From the NCBI RefSeq assembly GCF_003336665.1, contig NZ_QPIJ01000015.1, positions 1-64,000 of the forward strand: DNA of 64,000 nt, read 5' to 3'. Numbering within the stretch: position 1 is the stretch's first letter; every line of letters begins with the position of its first letter. The position numbers were made by a program, and so were the translations under genes. Shown in pieces: positions 56,924-64,000 of this stretch. The notes below the pieces were generated by a model, which did no database searches, was not told where the DNA came from, and was given only the letters and a program-made list of their open reading frames with translations. Source of the stretch: Vreelandella rituensis (GTDB taxonomy: Bacteria > Pseudomonadota > Gammaproteobacteria > Pseudomonadales > Halomonadaceae).

Positions 56924-58010
56924 GGTTCGCTTCCTGATCTGATTCGGCAGCAACGGATTCCACACGCTCACCGACGTCCACCAGTCCGCCGCCCAGGGTG
57001 ATCAGTCTCAGTGGGGAAGGCAGGCCGGTTACTCGCGCAGCCTGAGCGTCGGCGCTGACCAGCTCTACCTGGGTCTGTTGCACTCGATTCTGGTTATCCA
57101 GGTGCTTGACCGCCAGCTGGCCTTCCTCGTCCAGCACCAGCAAGGCAGGTGAAATGACGTGCACTTGCCGGGCGGCAAGGGTGATGGTGAGTTCAGCGCT
57201 GGCGCCGGCCAGGCGCAAGCCCTGGGGGTTGTCGATTTCGGCTTCCACCTGAAAGCTGCGCGTGGCCTCGTCGGCTCGGCTAGCCACATAGGTCAATTCA
57301 CCGGAAAGATGCCTGCCGTCGAGCAGGCGGACATCGACCGCGAGTCCCGGGCTGATCTCGTGGGCGCGCTGTTGAGCCACCCAGCCGCTGGCCAGCAGGG
57401 TGCGGTCATCGATCAATCGTCCCCAACTTTCCCCGACCTGGAGCAGGTCGCCAAGCTCCACGCTCAGCTGGTCAAGAACGCCATCGAAGGGGGCGGTGGG
57501 GCGGGTGTCGGTATATTGACGTTGTAGCTCGGCTATATCGGCCAGGCTGCGAGTAACGGCGCTACGCAAGCGCAGCAGGTCAGGCTGGGAAATCAGTTGT
57601 CGTTGACGCAGACTTTCGGCCCCGGAAAGCTCGGCTTGCGCCAGGGCCAGCTCGTCGCGGGCCTGGGCCAGGCGTTCGGGCAATGCTTGGCTATCGAGTA
57701 TCAACAAGGTGTCGCCGGCGGTGATCTTGTCTCCTTGGGCAACGGGCAGCTCCATGACCTGACCGGCCTGGTTGACTCGTAGCGTGACGTTGCGATGGGC
57801 CTCGAGTTGACCTTGGACACTTAGCGTTGGCAGATACTCGCTACTGGTACGCTCACTGACTTCCACACCAGGCGGTTCGATAGTGGCTGATGTCGTCGCT
57901 GGAGCTTCGCTTTGAAAATATTGAAAGTCACCCAGTGCCAGCCACACCAGCAACCCGAGGGTAATCAGTATGGCCAGAAGATACGAGAAAGGAGGTCGCC
58001 GCCGTAGCAT
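56907..58010 (-). CDS. RND efflux periplasmic adaptor (HlyD/AcrA-like)
   Basis: One N-terminal membrane anchor (YLLAILITLGLLVWLALG) precedes a lipoyl/barrel-sandwich half-motif (VNQAGQVMELPVAQGDKI), a coiled-coil hairpin (about 105-160), the second lipoyl half (APFDGVLDQLSVELGDLL) and beta-barrel domains. It links the RND pump to an outer-membrane channel. First gene of the two-gene operon. Confidence 0.92.
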   Translation of the reverse strand: MLRRRPPFSYLLAILITLGLLVWLALGDFQYFQSEAPATTSATIEPPGVEVSERTSSEYLPTLSVQGQLEAHRNVTLRVNQAGQVMELPVAQGDKITAGDTLLILDSQALPERLAQARDELALAQAELSGAESLRQRQLISQPDLLRLRSAVTRSLADIAELQRQYTDTRPTAPFDGVLDQLSVELGDLLQVGESWGRLIDDRTLLASGWVAQQRAHEISPGLAVDVRLLDGRHLSGELTYVASRADEATRSFQVEAEIDNPQGLRLAGASAELTITLAARQVHVISPALLVLDEEGQLAVKHLDNQNRVQQTQVELVSADAQAARVTGLPSPLRLITLGGGLVDVGERVESVAAESDQEANHAPTD

Positions 58011-58109
58011 GAAATTCGTCCGTGTGTTTCAAGGCTCTGAGCTACACTTTATCAATTTTTCGCGGAATACCCCATCTAAGCCACCGCATTAGGCGGGGAT
58101 GGATAGCGT

Positions 58110-58126
58110 GTCGTGCGCAGCACGAC
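58110..58126. repeat. Perfect hairpin upstream of the TnpB-related gene
   Basis: Arms GTCGTGC/GCACGAC (58110-58116 and 58120-58126) with a GCA loop. Another paired stretch (CCCCATC ... GGGGATGG, about 58070-58103) lies just before. Together they may be the left-end structures of a mobile element. Confidence 0.6.
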
Positions 58127-58195
58127 TCGGGTTGTGGTTGATAAAACTTGTATATTTTACCATGCTTATCGTAGCGTTTCACGAAGGGTTCTCGA

Positions 58196-60133
58196 ATGGC
58201 TTACGGTCACGGAAACAGCGACTCGGAAAAGCGGATGGTGTCGCTTGGTGTCGGTCAATTGACCGATGCCAAGTTCCATGCGCTGGTTCAGTTGCGTGAT
58301 CAGTACCTGGCGGCCGCCAATGCCATGATGGCTGCGGTGTTTGTCAGCGAGCCCTTGGCGGGCGTGCCGGACAAGAAGACACTCGATCAAGCGCTGCTGG
58401 CCATCCAGAAAGACCGCCAGGGGCTGAACAAGGCCTATGTCGAAAAGGCCCGAATGGCGGTCAAGGATCATGCCCATGAGGTGCATGGGCGTTATTTGAA
58501 ACGCCTAGTGGGAAAGCTTCGCCACTGTGCCGATGAAATCGAAGGTTATCCGGGCAGCGGGCGGCGCTACTACCACCTTGACGAACCCCTTCAAGACACG
58601 ATCAGTCATGCCGAATTAAAGGCCCTGCAGGCCAAGGCGGATGGCTGGGAGGCGGCGCTGACCCTATACCGCCAAGTGGTGATTGACGGATCCAGCGGCG
58701 GGCTGTCTGAGGCCCAGGTTGCGGTGATCCGCCATCTCCATGAAACCGTTCAGTCGCGCTATCGCCCGCCGGTGTATGGCAAGGATGAGACCTTTACCTG
58801 CCATCTGCATCTGGACTATCGCGTGGTGCGTGGCCTGAAAGAAGGCAAGGTGCTGGACCCGCTGAACAAAGCGGCGGCCTGGCTGCTGCACGATCCAGCA
58901 AACCGCTGCTATCAGCACTTTCTTGAGGTGTCTCATCCCACCCCGCGGCAGCCGCCGATCCGCATTCCTATCCACTTGAGCGAAAAACGTTTGCGGCGCC
59001 TAGGCATTGATGGATTAGAGACCGCCTTCAAGAGTTTCGTTCTAGAAATCAGTACAACCGACCTGGCCGTCAAGGGCGTGGTGGAAAAGGTGCGCCCCGC
59101 GTACACCGCCGCCCAGACAACAGCCAATGCCTCTCCTGCCAAACTGGGGGACGACGACTTCATTGCCCTGGCCAAGGCACTCAATGAATGTGATGCCCTC
59201 GTGGGGCGTGATTTCGGCTACGCCAACACTATTGCCCTGACGGTACTGAAACGCGAGCGCGAACTGAGTGCTGATGACCTTCGTGAACTGATGGTGATTC
59301 GCCACCTTCCGCAGGCCCGCGCCAAGGCGGCGATGAAAGCATGGTTTTCCTCGCGGGAAGGCCGGGATATCGAGGTGGTCACCCAGCAATGCTATTCGGG
59401 GCGTAACTTCCTGAAGGCGATTCATGAACATTGCGCGTACCTCGACCGCCTGAGCAGTCAGATTGACCGCCTTTACAATAAAATCCATGCCCTTCGAGAC
59501 ATCATCGCCGGCTATCTCGGGCTGGATAAAACCCAACGCCTTCCTCAAAAGAAGGCGGGCATCCAGCAAGGCTTCGTTAAATCCCTGCACCAGCGCTTCT
59601 TTCATCTGCTGGACAAGGTTACCCACCTCAAGGGCAAACGCCGCCAGCGCTATCGCCGCATTGCCGGCCTCAAGAAAAGCTGGTTTGGCTACCTGACCAA
59701 CCAAGAAATCGCGCTCGCCAAGGAGCATAACGCCGCCATGATTCGTGAAGACCTCACGGTCATGGCGGTTGAGAAAACCGCGCCCGACTACAAGGGGCGG
59801 CGCTTCAACAAGATGATCAACAACGGGTCGAAGGGGCAATACATTCGCCGCGCATCGGACAAGCTGCTCTGGAATGGTATTCCGGAGCTGGCAATGCCCA
59901 CCCCCTACACCTCCCAGGCCTGTCTCTACCACCAGCAGCTTGGGAAACGGCAGGGCGAACGCTTCACCTGCCCCCGTTGTGAAAAATCCCGGCATTCAGA
60001 CCTGAATGCCGCCATGAATATTGCCGGGATGCTGCTCACGCAGTGGCCTGGCAATAGTGAGAAACGATCTTCTTTTGGCAAGGCTATCTCGTCCGAGAAC
60101 CTTGTTTATGAGAAGCCACTTCCAACTGCGTAG
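58196..60133 (+). CDS. TnpB-related RNA-guided nuclease, large form (645 aa)
   Basis: The C-terminal 310 residues have the TnpB/Cas12 RuvC layout: RuvC-I Asp339 (LVGRDFGYANTIAL), RuvC-II Glu518 (IREDLTVMAVEKT), a zinc finger with Cys576, probable His579, Cys592 and Cys595 (CLYHQQ ... CPRC), and RuvC-III Asp602 (HSDLNAAMNIAG). The first CxxC is C-L-Y-H, a variant. A ~335-residue N-terminal extension exceeds ordinary TnpB and resembles TnpB-related accessory proteins. All three acidic residues are present, so nuclease activity is plausible. No TnpA or CRISPR array is adjacent. The start has GAAGGG 7 bp upstream. Confidence 0.85.
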   Translation: MAYGHGNSDSEKRMVSLGVGQLTDAKFHALVQLRDQYLAAANAMMAAVFVSEPLAGVPDKKTLDQALLAIQKDRQGLNKAYVEKARMAVKDHAHEVHGRYLKRLVGKLRHCADEIEGYPGSGRRYYHLDEPLQDTISHAELKALQAKADGWEAALTLYRQVVIDGSSGGLSEAQVAVIRHLHETVQSRYRPPVYGKDETFTCHLHLDYRVVRGLKEGKVLDPLNKAAAWLLHDPANRCYQHFLEVSHPTPRQPPIRIPIHLSEKRLRRLGIDGLETAFKSFVLEISTTDLAVKGVVEKVRPAYTAAQTTANASPAKLGDDDFIALAKALNECDALVGRDFGYANTIALTVLKRERELSADDLRELMVIRHLPQARAKAAMKAWFSSREGRDIEVVTQQCYSGRNFLKAIHEHCAYLDRLSSQIDRLYNKIHALRDIIAGYLGLDKTQRLPQKKAGIQQGFVKSLHQRFFHLLDKVTHLKGKRRQRYRRIAGLKKSWFGYLTNQEIALAKEHNAAMIREDLTVMAVEKTAPDYKGRRFNKMINNGSKGQYIRRASDKLLWNGIPELAMPTPYTSQACLYHQQLGKRQGERFTCPRCEKSRHSDLNAAMNIAGMLLTQWPGNSEKRSSFGKAISSENLVYEKPLPTA

Positions 60134-60140
60134 CAGTTGG
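60122..60140 (+). ncRNA. Stop-codon hairpin, possible omega-RNA scaffold
   Basis: Perfect 8-bp arms CCAACTGC/GCAGTTGG (60122-60129 and 60133-60140) form a stem whose loop and arm include the TAG stop. TnpB omega RNAs (reRNAs) arise from this place: the 3' end of the gene plus the element right end, with the guide just beyond, here possibly after TTCAC near 60155. Hairpin seen; RNA role inferred. Confidence 0.5.
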
Positions 60141-60224
60141 TGGTGGTCGTTCACTCGAGCTACTTATATTTGATCTACAATTTGTGCTGCAAGGGCACAC
60201 GCTATCACAAAGAAAGGCGTTTAC

Positions 60225-60311
60225 ATGCGTGAAGATACCGATCTAGTGCCGGTGGATACAGCGGTAGCGCCGGTACTAGCCTCAGGTCTGATTGAGTTTT
60301 ATCCACGGTGA
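60225..60311 (+). CDS. Possible 28-residue peptide
   Basis: An ATG with AAAGGCG upstream opens a 28-codon frame (MREDTDLVPVDTAVAPVLA ...) between the TnpB-related element and mdh. No family is recognised; weak support. The rest of 60141-60414 carries the mdh leader and nothing else I can support. Confidence 0.2.
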   Translation: MREDTDLVPVDTAVAPVLASGLIEFYPR

Positions 60312-60414
60312 GAATACCATCTTGGCGTCTTGAGTCCGCGCCAGCGATTGCGATAAGCCTTGCTATACGCCATCCCCGGCAGTCATTCTCAGGCGAACCA
60401 ACCAAGGAGCAACG

Positions 60415-61389
60415 ATGAAAGATCCCGTACGTATTGCGATTACCGGCGGTGCCGGCCAGATTAGTTATTCTCTCATTTTCCGCATCGCCGCCGGCGATAT
60501 GCTGGGACCTGATCAGCCAGTCATTCTGCAGTTGCTGGAAATCACGCCGGCCATGGATGCTCTGAACGGCGTGGTGATGGAAGTCAACGACTGCGCTTTC
60601 CCGCTGGTTCAGGACATCGTTGCCACCGACGATCCGAATGTAGCGTTCAAGGATGCCGATTTCGCTCTGCTGGTCGGCGCGCGTCCGCGTGGTCCGGGCA
60701 TGGAGCGTAAAGACCTCCTGGAAGCCAATGCCGCGATCTTCTCCGTGCAGGGTAAGGCGCTCAACGACCACGCCAGCCGCGACGTTCGCGTGCTGGTGGT
60801 GGGCAACCCGGCCAACACCAACGCCCTGATTGCCTCGTGCAACGCGCCGGACCTCAGCCCGCGTCAGTTCACTGCCATGACCCGCCTGGATCATAACCGT
60901 GCCCTGACCCAGCTGGCGCAGAAGACCAACAAGCGCGTCACCGATATCGACGGCATGATCATCTGGGGCAACCACAGTGCTACCCAGTATCCGGATCTGG
61001 CCCAGTGCAGCGTCGATGGTAAAGCCGCTTTCGATCTGGTCGAGCGCGACTGGTACGAGAACGATTTCATCCCCACCGTGCAACAGCGCGGTGCGGCGAT
61101 CATCAAGGCGCGCGGTGCCTCTTCCGCGGCTTCTGCAGCCTCTTCCGCCATCGACCACATGCACGACTGGGCGTTGGGTTGTGAAGGCATCGTCAGCATG
61201 GCGATTCCGTCCGACGGAAGCTACGGTATCGAGGAAGGCATCATCTATTCCTACCCGGTACGCTGCAAGAGCGGCGATTATGAAATCGTTCAGGGCTATG
61301 AGCTCGACGAATTCAGCAAGGCCAAGATGAAAGCGACCGAAGAAGAACTGCGCGGTGAGCGTGCGGCCGTCGAACACCTGCTCGGCTGA
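60415..61389 (+). CDS. mdh: Malate dehydrogenase (cytosolic-type)
   Basis: A 324-residue NAD-dependent malate dehydrogenase of the type found in Thermus and many proteobacteria: Rossmann start [17 protein letters not shown], the active-site loop [23 protein letters not shown] and the catalytic His in [11 protein letters not shown]. It interconverts malate and oxaloacetate in the TCA cycle. AAGGAGC precedes the ATG. A strong terminator follows. Confidence 0.96.
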   Translation: MKDPVRIAITGGAGQISYSLIFRIAAGDMLGPDQPVILQLLEITPAMDALNGVVMEVNDCAFPLVQDIVATDDPNVAFKDADFALLVGARPRGPGMERKDLLEANAAIFSVQGKALNDHASRDVRVLVVGNPANTNALIASCNAPDLSPRQFTAMTRLDHNRALTQLAQKTNKRVTDIDGMIIWGNHSATQYPDLAQCSVDGKAAFDLVERDWYENDFIPTVQQRGAAIIKARGASSAASAASSAIDHMHDWALGCEGIVSMAIPSDGSYGIEEGIIYSYPVRCKSGDYEIVQGYELDEFSKAKMKATEEELRGERAAVEHLLG

Positions 61390-61436
61390 GCATCGGTTTA
61401 ACCGCTGAGTTGTTAAGACTAGGCTGGTAAATCGAA

Positions 61437-61476
61437 AACGCCCCGGCGACACATTGAGTCGCCGGGGCGTTTTTTT
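61437..61476 (+). terminator. Terminator of mdh
   Basis: Perfect 14-bp arms (61437-61450 and 61458-61471) followed by a run of T to 61476. Confidence 0.95.
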
Positions 61477-61493
61477 GTCAGTTGACCGTCACT

Positions 61494-62150
61494 TCAGTCG
61501 CGCAGACTCATGATGCGCCACTGACGTTCTTCCGCCACGCGGCGCAGGATGGGGTCGGGGTCGACAGCGATAGGGTGTTCAATTTTTTCCAGCAGGGGCA
61601 AGTCGTTATGTGAATCGCTGTAGAACCAGGCATCTTCGAGGGTAATGTCCTGGCTTTCCAGCCATTGCTCAAGCCGTTTGACCTTGCCTTCCCGATAGCT
61701 GGGGATGCCTGTCACACCGCCGGTATAGCGCCCTTCATGAACTTCCGGTTCCACCGCGATAAGGTGGTCCACGCCCAGGCGTTCGGCAATCGGACCGGTG
61801 ATGAAACGATTGGTGGCGGTAATGATCAACAGCACGTCGCCACGGGTGCGGTGGCGGGCCAGAAGCTCTTCCCCCTTGAGCAGAATATGCGGTTCGATCT
61901 TGGCCGCCATGAACTGCTGATGCCAGGCGACAAGCTGCTCGGGAGAATTTTCAGCCAGGGGTTTCAGGGCAACTTCCAGGAATGCCTTGATGTCCAGGGT
62001 GCCGGCGTTGTAGTCGGCCATGAAGCGTTCGTTGGCTTCGCTGTAACTTTTTGGATCGACGGCGCCCTGTTCGAGCAAAAATTCACCCCAGGCGTGATCG
62101 CTGTCGATGGATAGCAGCGTATTGTCCAGATCGAAAATGGCCAGACTCAC
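61494..62150 (-). CDS. HAD-IB phosphatase (SerB/CicA-like)
   Basis: A 218-residue HAD subfamily IB phosphatase: motif I IFDLDNTLL, motif II Thr in IITATNRF, motif III Lys in REGKVKRL and motif IV FYSDSHNDLPLL. Relatives act on phosphoserine, phosphohomoserine or lipid phosphates, and the substrate is not clear here. A GTG start at 62150 fits with GGGGGAGC upstream and places motif I at the N-terminus; longer frames lack support. It converges on mdh. Confidence 0.88.
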   Translation of the reverse strand: MSLAIFDLDNTLLSIDSDHAWGEFLLEQGAVDPKSYSEANERFMADYNAGTLDIKAFLEVALKPLAENSPEQLVAWHQQFMAAKIEPHILLKGEELLARHRTRGDVLLIITATNRFITGPIAERLGVDHLIAVEPEVHEGRYTGGVTGIPSYREGKVKRLEQWLESQDITLEDAWFYSDSHNDLPLLEKIEHPIAVDPDPILRRVAEERQWRIMSLRD

Positions 62151-62389
62151 GGCGCTCCCCCTAAGTGTAGTTTGTGTTGGGTGGTGTAACGGGGGCGGAT
62201 TATCGCAGAGTCGCGGGGCTATTCCCACTGATCGTGTCCCGACCAAAGGACAAGGCAGCGAGGATCGAAATGCGCCGAAGAACTGACGCGACGTAAAACG
62301 CAAAGCGTGATTGAAAGCGGTTTGTATTGATGGGGTTGATCGCCTTGTGGAAAAATGGGGGCAATTGAAAATTTAATAAGGTGATGTCC

Positions 62390-62881
62390 GTGATCGACGC
62401 TGACGGCTTTCGCCCCAATGTTGGCATTATCCTTGCCAATAGCCAGGGGCAACTGCTTTGGGCGCGTCGGGTAGGACAGAATGCGTGGCAGTTTCCTCAG
62501 GGAGGCATCAATGCGAACGAGACATCGCGAGAGGCGCTTTTTCGTGAACTTCATGAAGAAGTTGGCCTGACCGCCGATGATGTCGAAATAATCGCTTGTA
62601 CCCGGGGGTGGCTGCGCTACCGCCTGCCACGACGCATGATTCGTACCCAGTCCCGGCCGATTTGCATCGGCCAGAAACAGAAATGGTACCTACTCAGGAT
62701 TCGCTGCCAGGAAAGCAGAATCTGCATGAGCGCCTCTCCCAAGCCGGAGTTCGATGGTTGGCGCTGGGTCAGTTACTGGTATCCACTGGGCCAGGTGGTG
62801 CCTTTCAAGCGGGAGGTGTATCGCCGGGCGCTGCGTGAGTTGTTACCGCGAGTTCAGTACCTGGCTCAGGGGGATGAGTGA
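62390..62881 (+). CDS. rppH: RNA pyrophosphohydrolase RppH
   Basis: A Nudix protein of 163 residues starting V(M)[16 protein letters not shown], with Nudix box [23 protein letters not shown]. RppH removes pyrophosphate from mRNA 5' ends and triggers RNase E decay. The GTG at 62390 is preferred because it matches the family start and AAGGTGA lies about 6 bp upstream; the ATG at 62384 abuts that box. It precedes ptsP, as in other gammaproteobacteria. Confidence 0.93.
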   Translation: MIDADGFRPNVGIILANSQGQLLWARRVGQNAWQFPQGGINANETSREALFRELHEEVGLTADDVEIIACTRGWLRYRLPRRMIRTQSRPICIGQKQKWYLLRIRCQESRICMSASPKPEFDGWRWVSYWYPLGQVVPFKREVYRRALRELLPRVQYLAQGDE

Positions 62882-62956
62882 TAAGGTTGTCGTTTTACTT
62901 ACCCCTTGCCCAAGCGCGGGCACTTTCTGCCAAGGAATTTCTCAGCGAGGCTAATA

Positions 62957-64000
62957 ATGAAGACTAAGATGTCAATGCTGGAGGTTCTGCGTCGAATAAT
63001 TCAGGAAGTCAACGGAGCCCGCAATCTGGATGCCGCTTTGTCGACCATGGTGCGGCGTATTCGCAAGGCGATGAAAACCGATGTCTGTTCGTTTTATCTC
63101 TACGACAAGGAAATGGAAACCCTGGTATTGATGGAAACCATCGGCTTGCGTACCCAGGCGGTCGGCCGAGTCGTCTTGCCGGTGGGAGAAGGACTGGTGG
63201 GGCTGGTTGCCAAACGCAGTGAGCCTCTCAACCTGGAAGATGCGCGAATCCATCCTCAGTTTCGCTATTTTGAAGCGACCGGCGAAGAACGTTATTCCAG
63301 TTTTCTCGGGGTGCCGATCATTCATCAACGCCGCATGCTGGGTGTGCTCGTGGTGCAGCAGGCTGAAAAGCGCAGCTACGACGATGAAGATGAGGCTTTT
63401 CTGGTCACCATGGCGGCCCAGTTGGCCGGGGTATTGGCGCATGCGTTGGCCACCGGCAACTTGTCGCGCCCATTGCTGGCCGGGGGGCAGGCGATGTTTT
63501 CCGGCGTGGCCGCCTCGCCGGGCATGGCGATGGGCGAAGCAGTGGTCATCGCGCCGCCGGCGGATCTCAATAGCGTGCCGGATCTGGTGCCCAGGGATCA
63601 GGAATACGAGATTACCCGCCTCAAGGAGGCCATAGGCCGCACCCGCGCCGAGATTCGCGCGGCGGGGGAGCGTCTGGCCAGCCGGATATCGGCCCAGGAG
63701 CTGGCGCTTTTCGATGTCTATCAACAGATGCTGGGGGAAGCGGCGCTTTCCGAAGAAGTGGAAAAGCGTATCCGTGAAGGGCAGTGGGCACCGGGGGCGC
63801 TTGCCGACGTGGTGCGCCGGCATGTTCAGTATCTGGAGCGCGTCGACGATAACTACCTGCGTGAACGCGCGGCGGATATTCGCGACCTGGGTCGCCGAGT
63901 ACTGGCGCATTTGCAGGAAGATACGCCTTCCACGCCCGAGGTCTACCCGGATGAAACCATCCTGGTGGGCGATGAAATAAGTGTCGCCATGCTGGGAGAG
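62957..64000 (+). CDS. ptsP: PtsP, enzyme I of the nitrogen PTS (partial)
   Basis: The first 348 codons of an EI(Ntr) gene run off the window end. An N-terminal GAF domain (about 18-155; TDVCSFYLYDKEMETLVLM, FLGVPIIHQRRMLGVLVVQ) is followed by the EI N-terminal region (FSGVAASPGMAMGEAVVI; LFDVYQQMLGE). The phosphorylated His lies further on, outside the window. PtsP feeds phosphate to PtsO and PtsN. The GAF domain may bind glutamine. GCGAGG lies 7 bp upstream of the ATG. Confidence 0.95.
   Translation, partial: MKTKMSMLEVLRRIIQEVNGARNLDAALSTMVRRIRKAMKTDVCSFYLYDKEMETLVLMETIGLRTQAVGRVVLPVGEGLVGLVAKRSEPLNLEDARIHPQFRYFEATGEERYSSFLGVPIIHQRRMLGVLVVQQAEKRSYDDEDEAFLVTMAAQLAGVLAHALATGNLSRPLLAGGQAMFSGVAASPGMAMGEAVVIAPPADLNSVPDLVPRDQEYEITRLKEAIGRTRAEIRAAGERLASRISAQELALFDVYQQMLGEAALSEEVEKRIREGQWAPGALADVVRRHVQYLERVDDNYLRERAADIRDLGRRVLAHLQEDTPSTPEVYPDETILVGDEISVAMLGE

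Overview
The window looks like chromosomal DNA of a halophilic or marine gammaproteobacterium, most likely a Halomonas-type member of the Halomonadaceae. This is inferred from gene content, since no rRNA or tRNA is present: a GC-rich core with nrdR-ribD-ribB-ribH-nusB-thiL-pgpA, gshA-dsbB-rsd, pckA-msrB-tex, hslR-hslO and rppH-ptsP blocks, plus genes for the compatible solute glucosylglycerate.

Layout. 0-7 kb is an accessory patch: a TnpB 3' remnant, an HI1419/HI1420-type toxin-antitoxin pair with a frameshifted toxin, a DUF6447 gene, a 24-residue lipoprotein and a trypsin-like protease with a Calx-beta domain, a phage-type repressor whose peptidase dyad is missing facing an unrecognised 533-residue gene, an Rpn-nuclease tail, and an MBL/beta-CASP gene broken by a TnpB element. 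7-11 kb is envelope: a DcaP-like porin, two FlgO-type lipoproteins and a MotB-like OmpA protein, then a candidate small RNA on the minus strand. 11.3-13.5 kb makes glucosylglycerate (phosphatase plus synthase); a GH13 phosphorylase at 24.1-25.8 kb probably breaks it down. 13.5-19.6 kb is a sulfur locus: persulfide-dioxygenase-like hydrolase, DUF2892 protein, split YeeE/YedE transporter, OmpR-type two-component pair, and a TsdBA-like thiosulfate dehydrogenase. dsbG, katG and higBA follow.

25.9-32.6 kb is the riboflavin/NusB/thiamine/PgpA operon, followed by a lon gene. Immediately after lon comes an AT-richer insert (about 35.1-38.8 kb) with a CsgG/HfaB-type secretion channel (broken by one in-frame stop), two secreted proteins, a sigma-54-type promoter, a small membrane peptide and a divergent receiver-less sigma-54 activator. 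The insert ends in a second, decayed copy of the lon 3' end, which suggests it arrived by recombination at lon.

39-64 kb is mostly housekeeping: an Aer-type chemoreceptor, ilvD, nudE, yrfG, hslR, hslO, pckA, msrB, tex, gshA, dsbB, rsd, an RND efflux pair, mdh, a HAD phosphatase, rppH and the start of ptsP. The exception is a 645-residue TnpB-related nuclease at 58.2-60.1 kb, with a perfect hairpin over its stop codon resembling an omega-RNA scaffold. No CRISPR array, rRNA or tRNA was seen. The best candidates for something undescribed are the lon-flanked fibre-secretion insert, the 533-residue gene with its atypical repressor, the small RNA near 11.1 kb and the large TnpB-related element.
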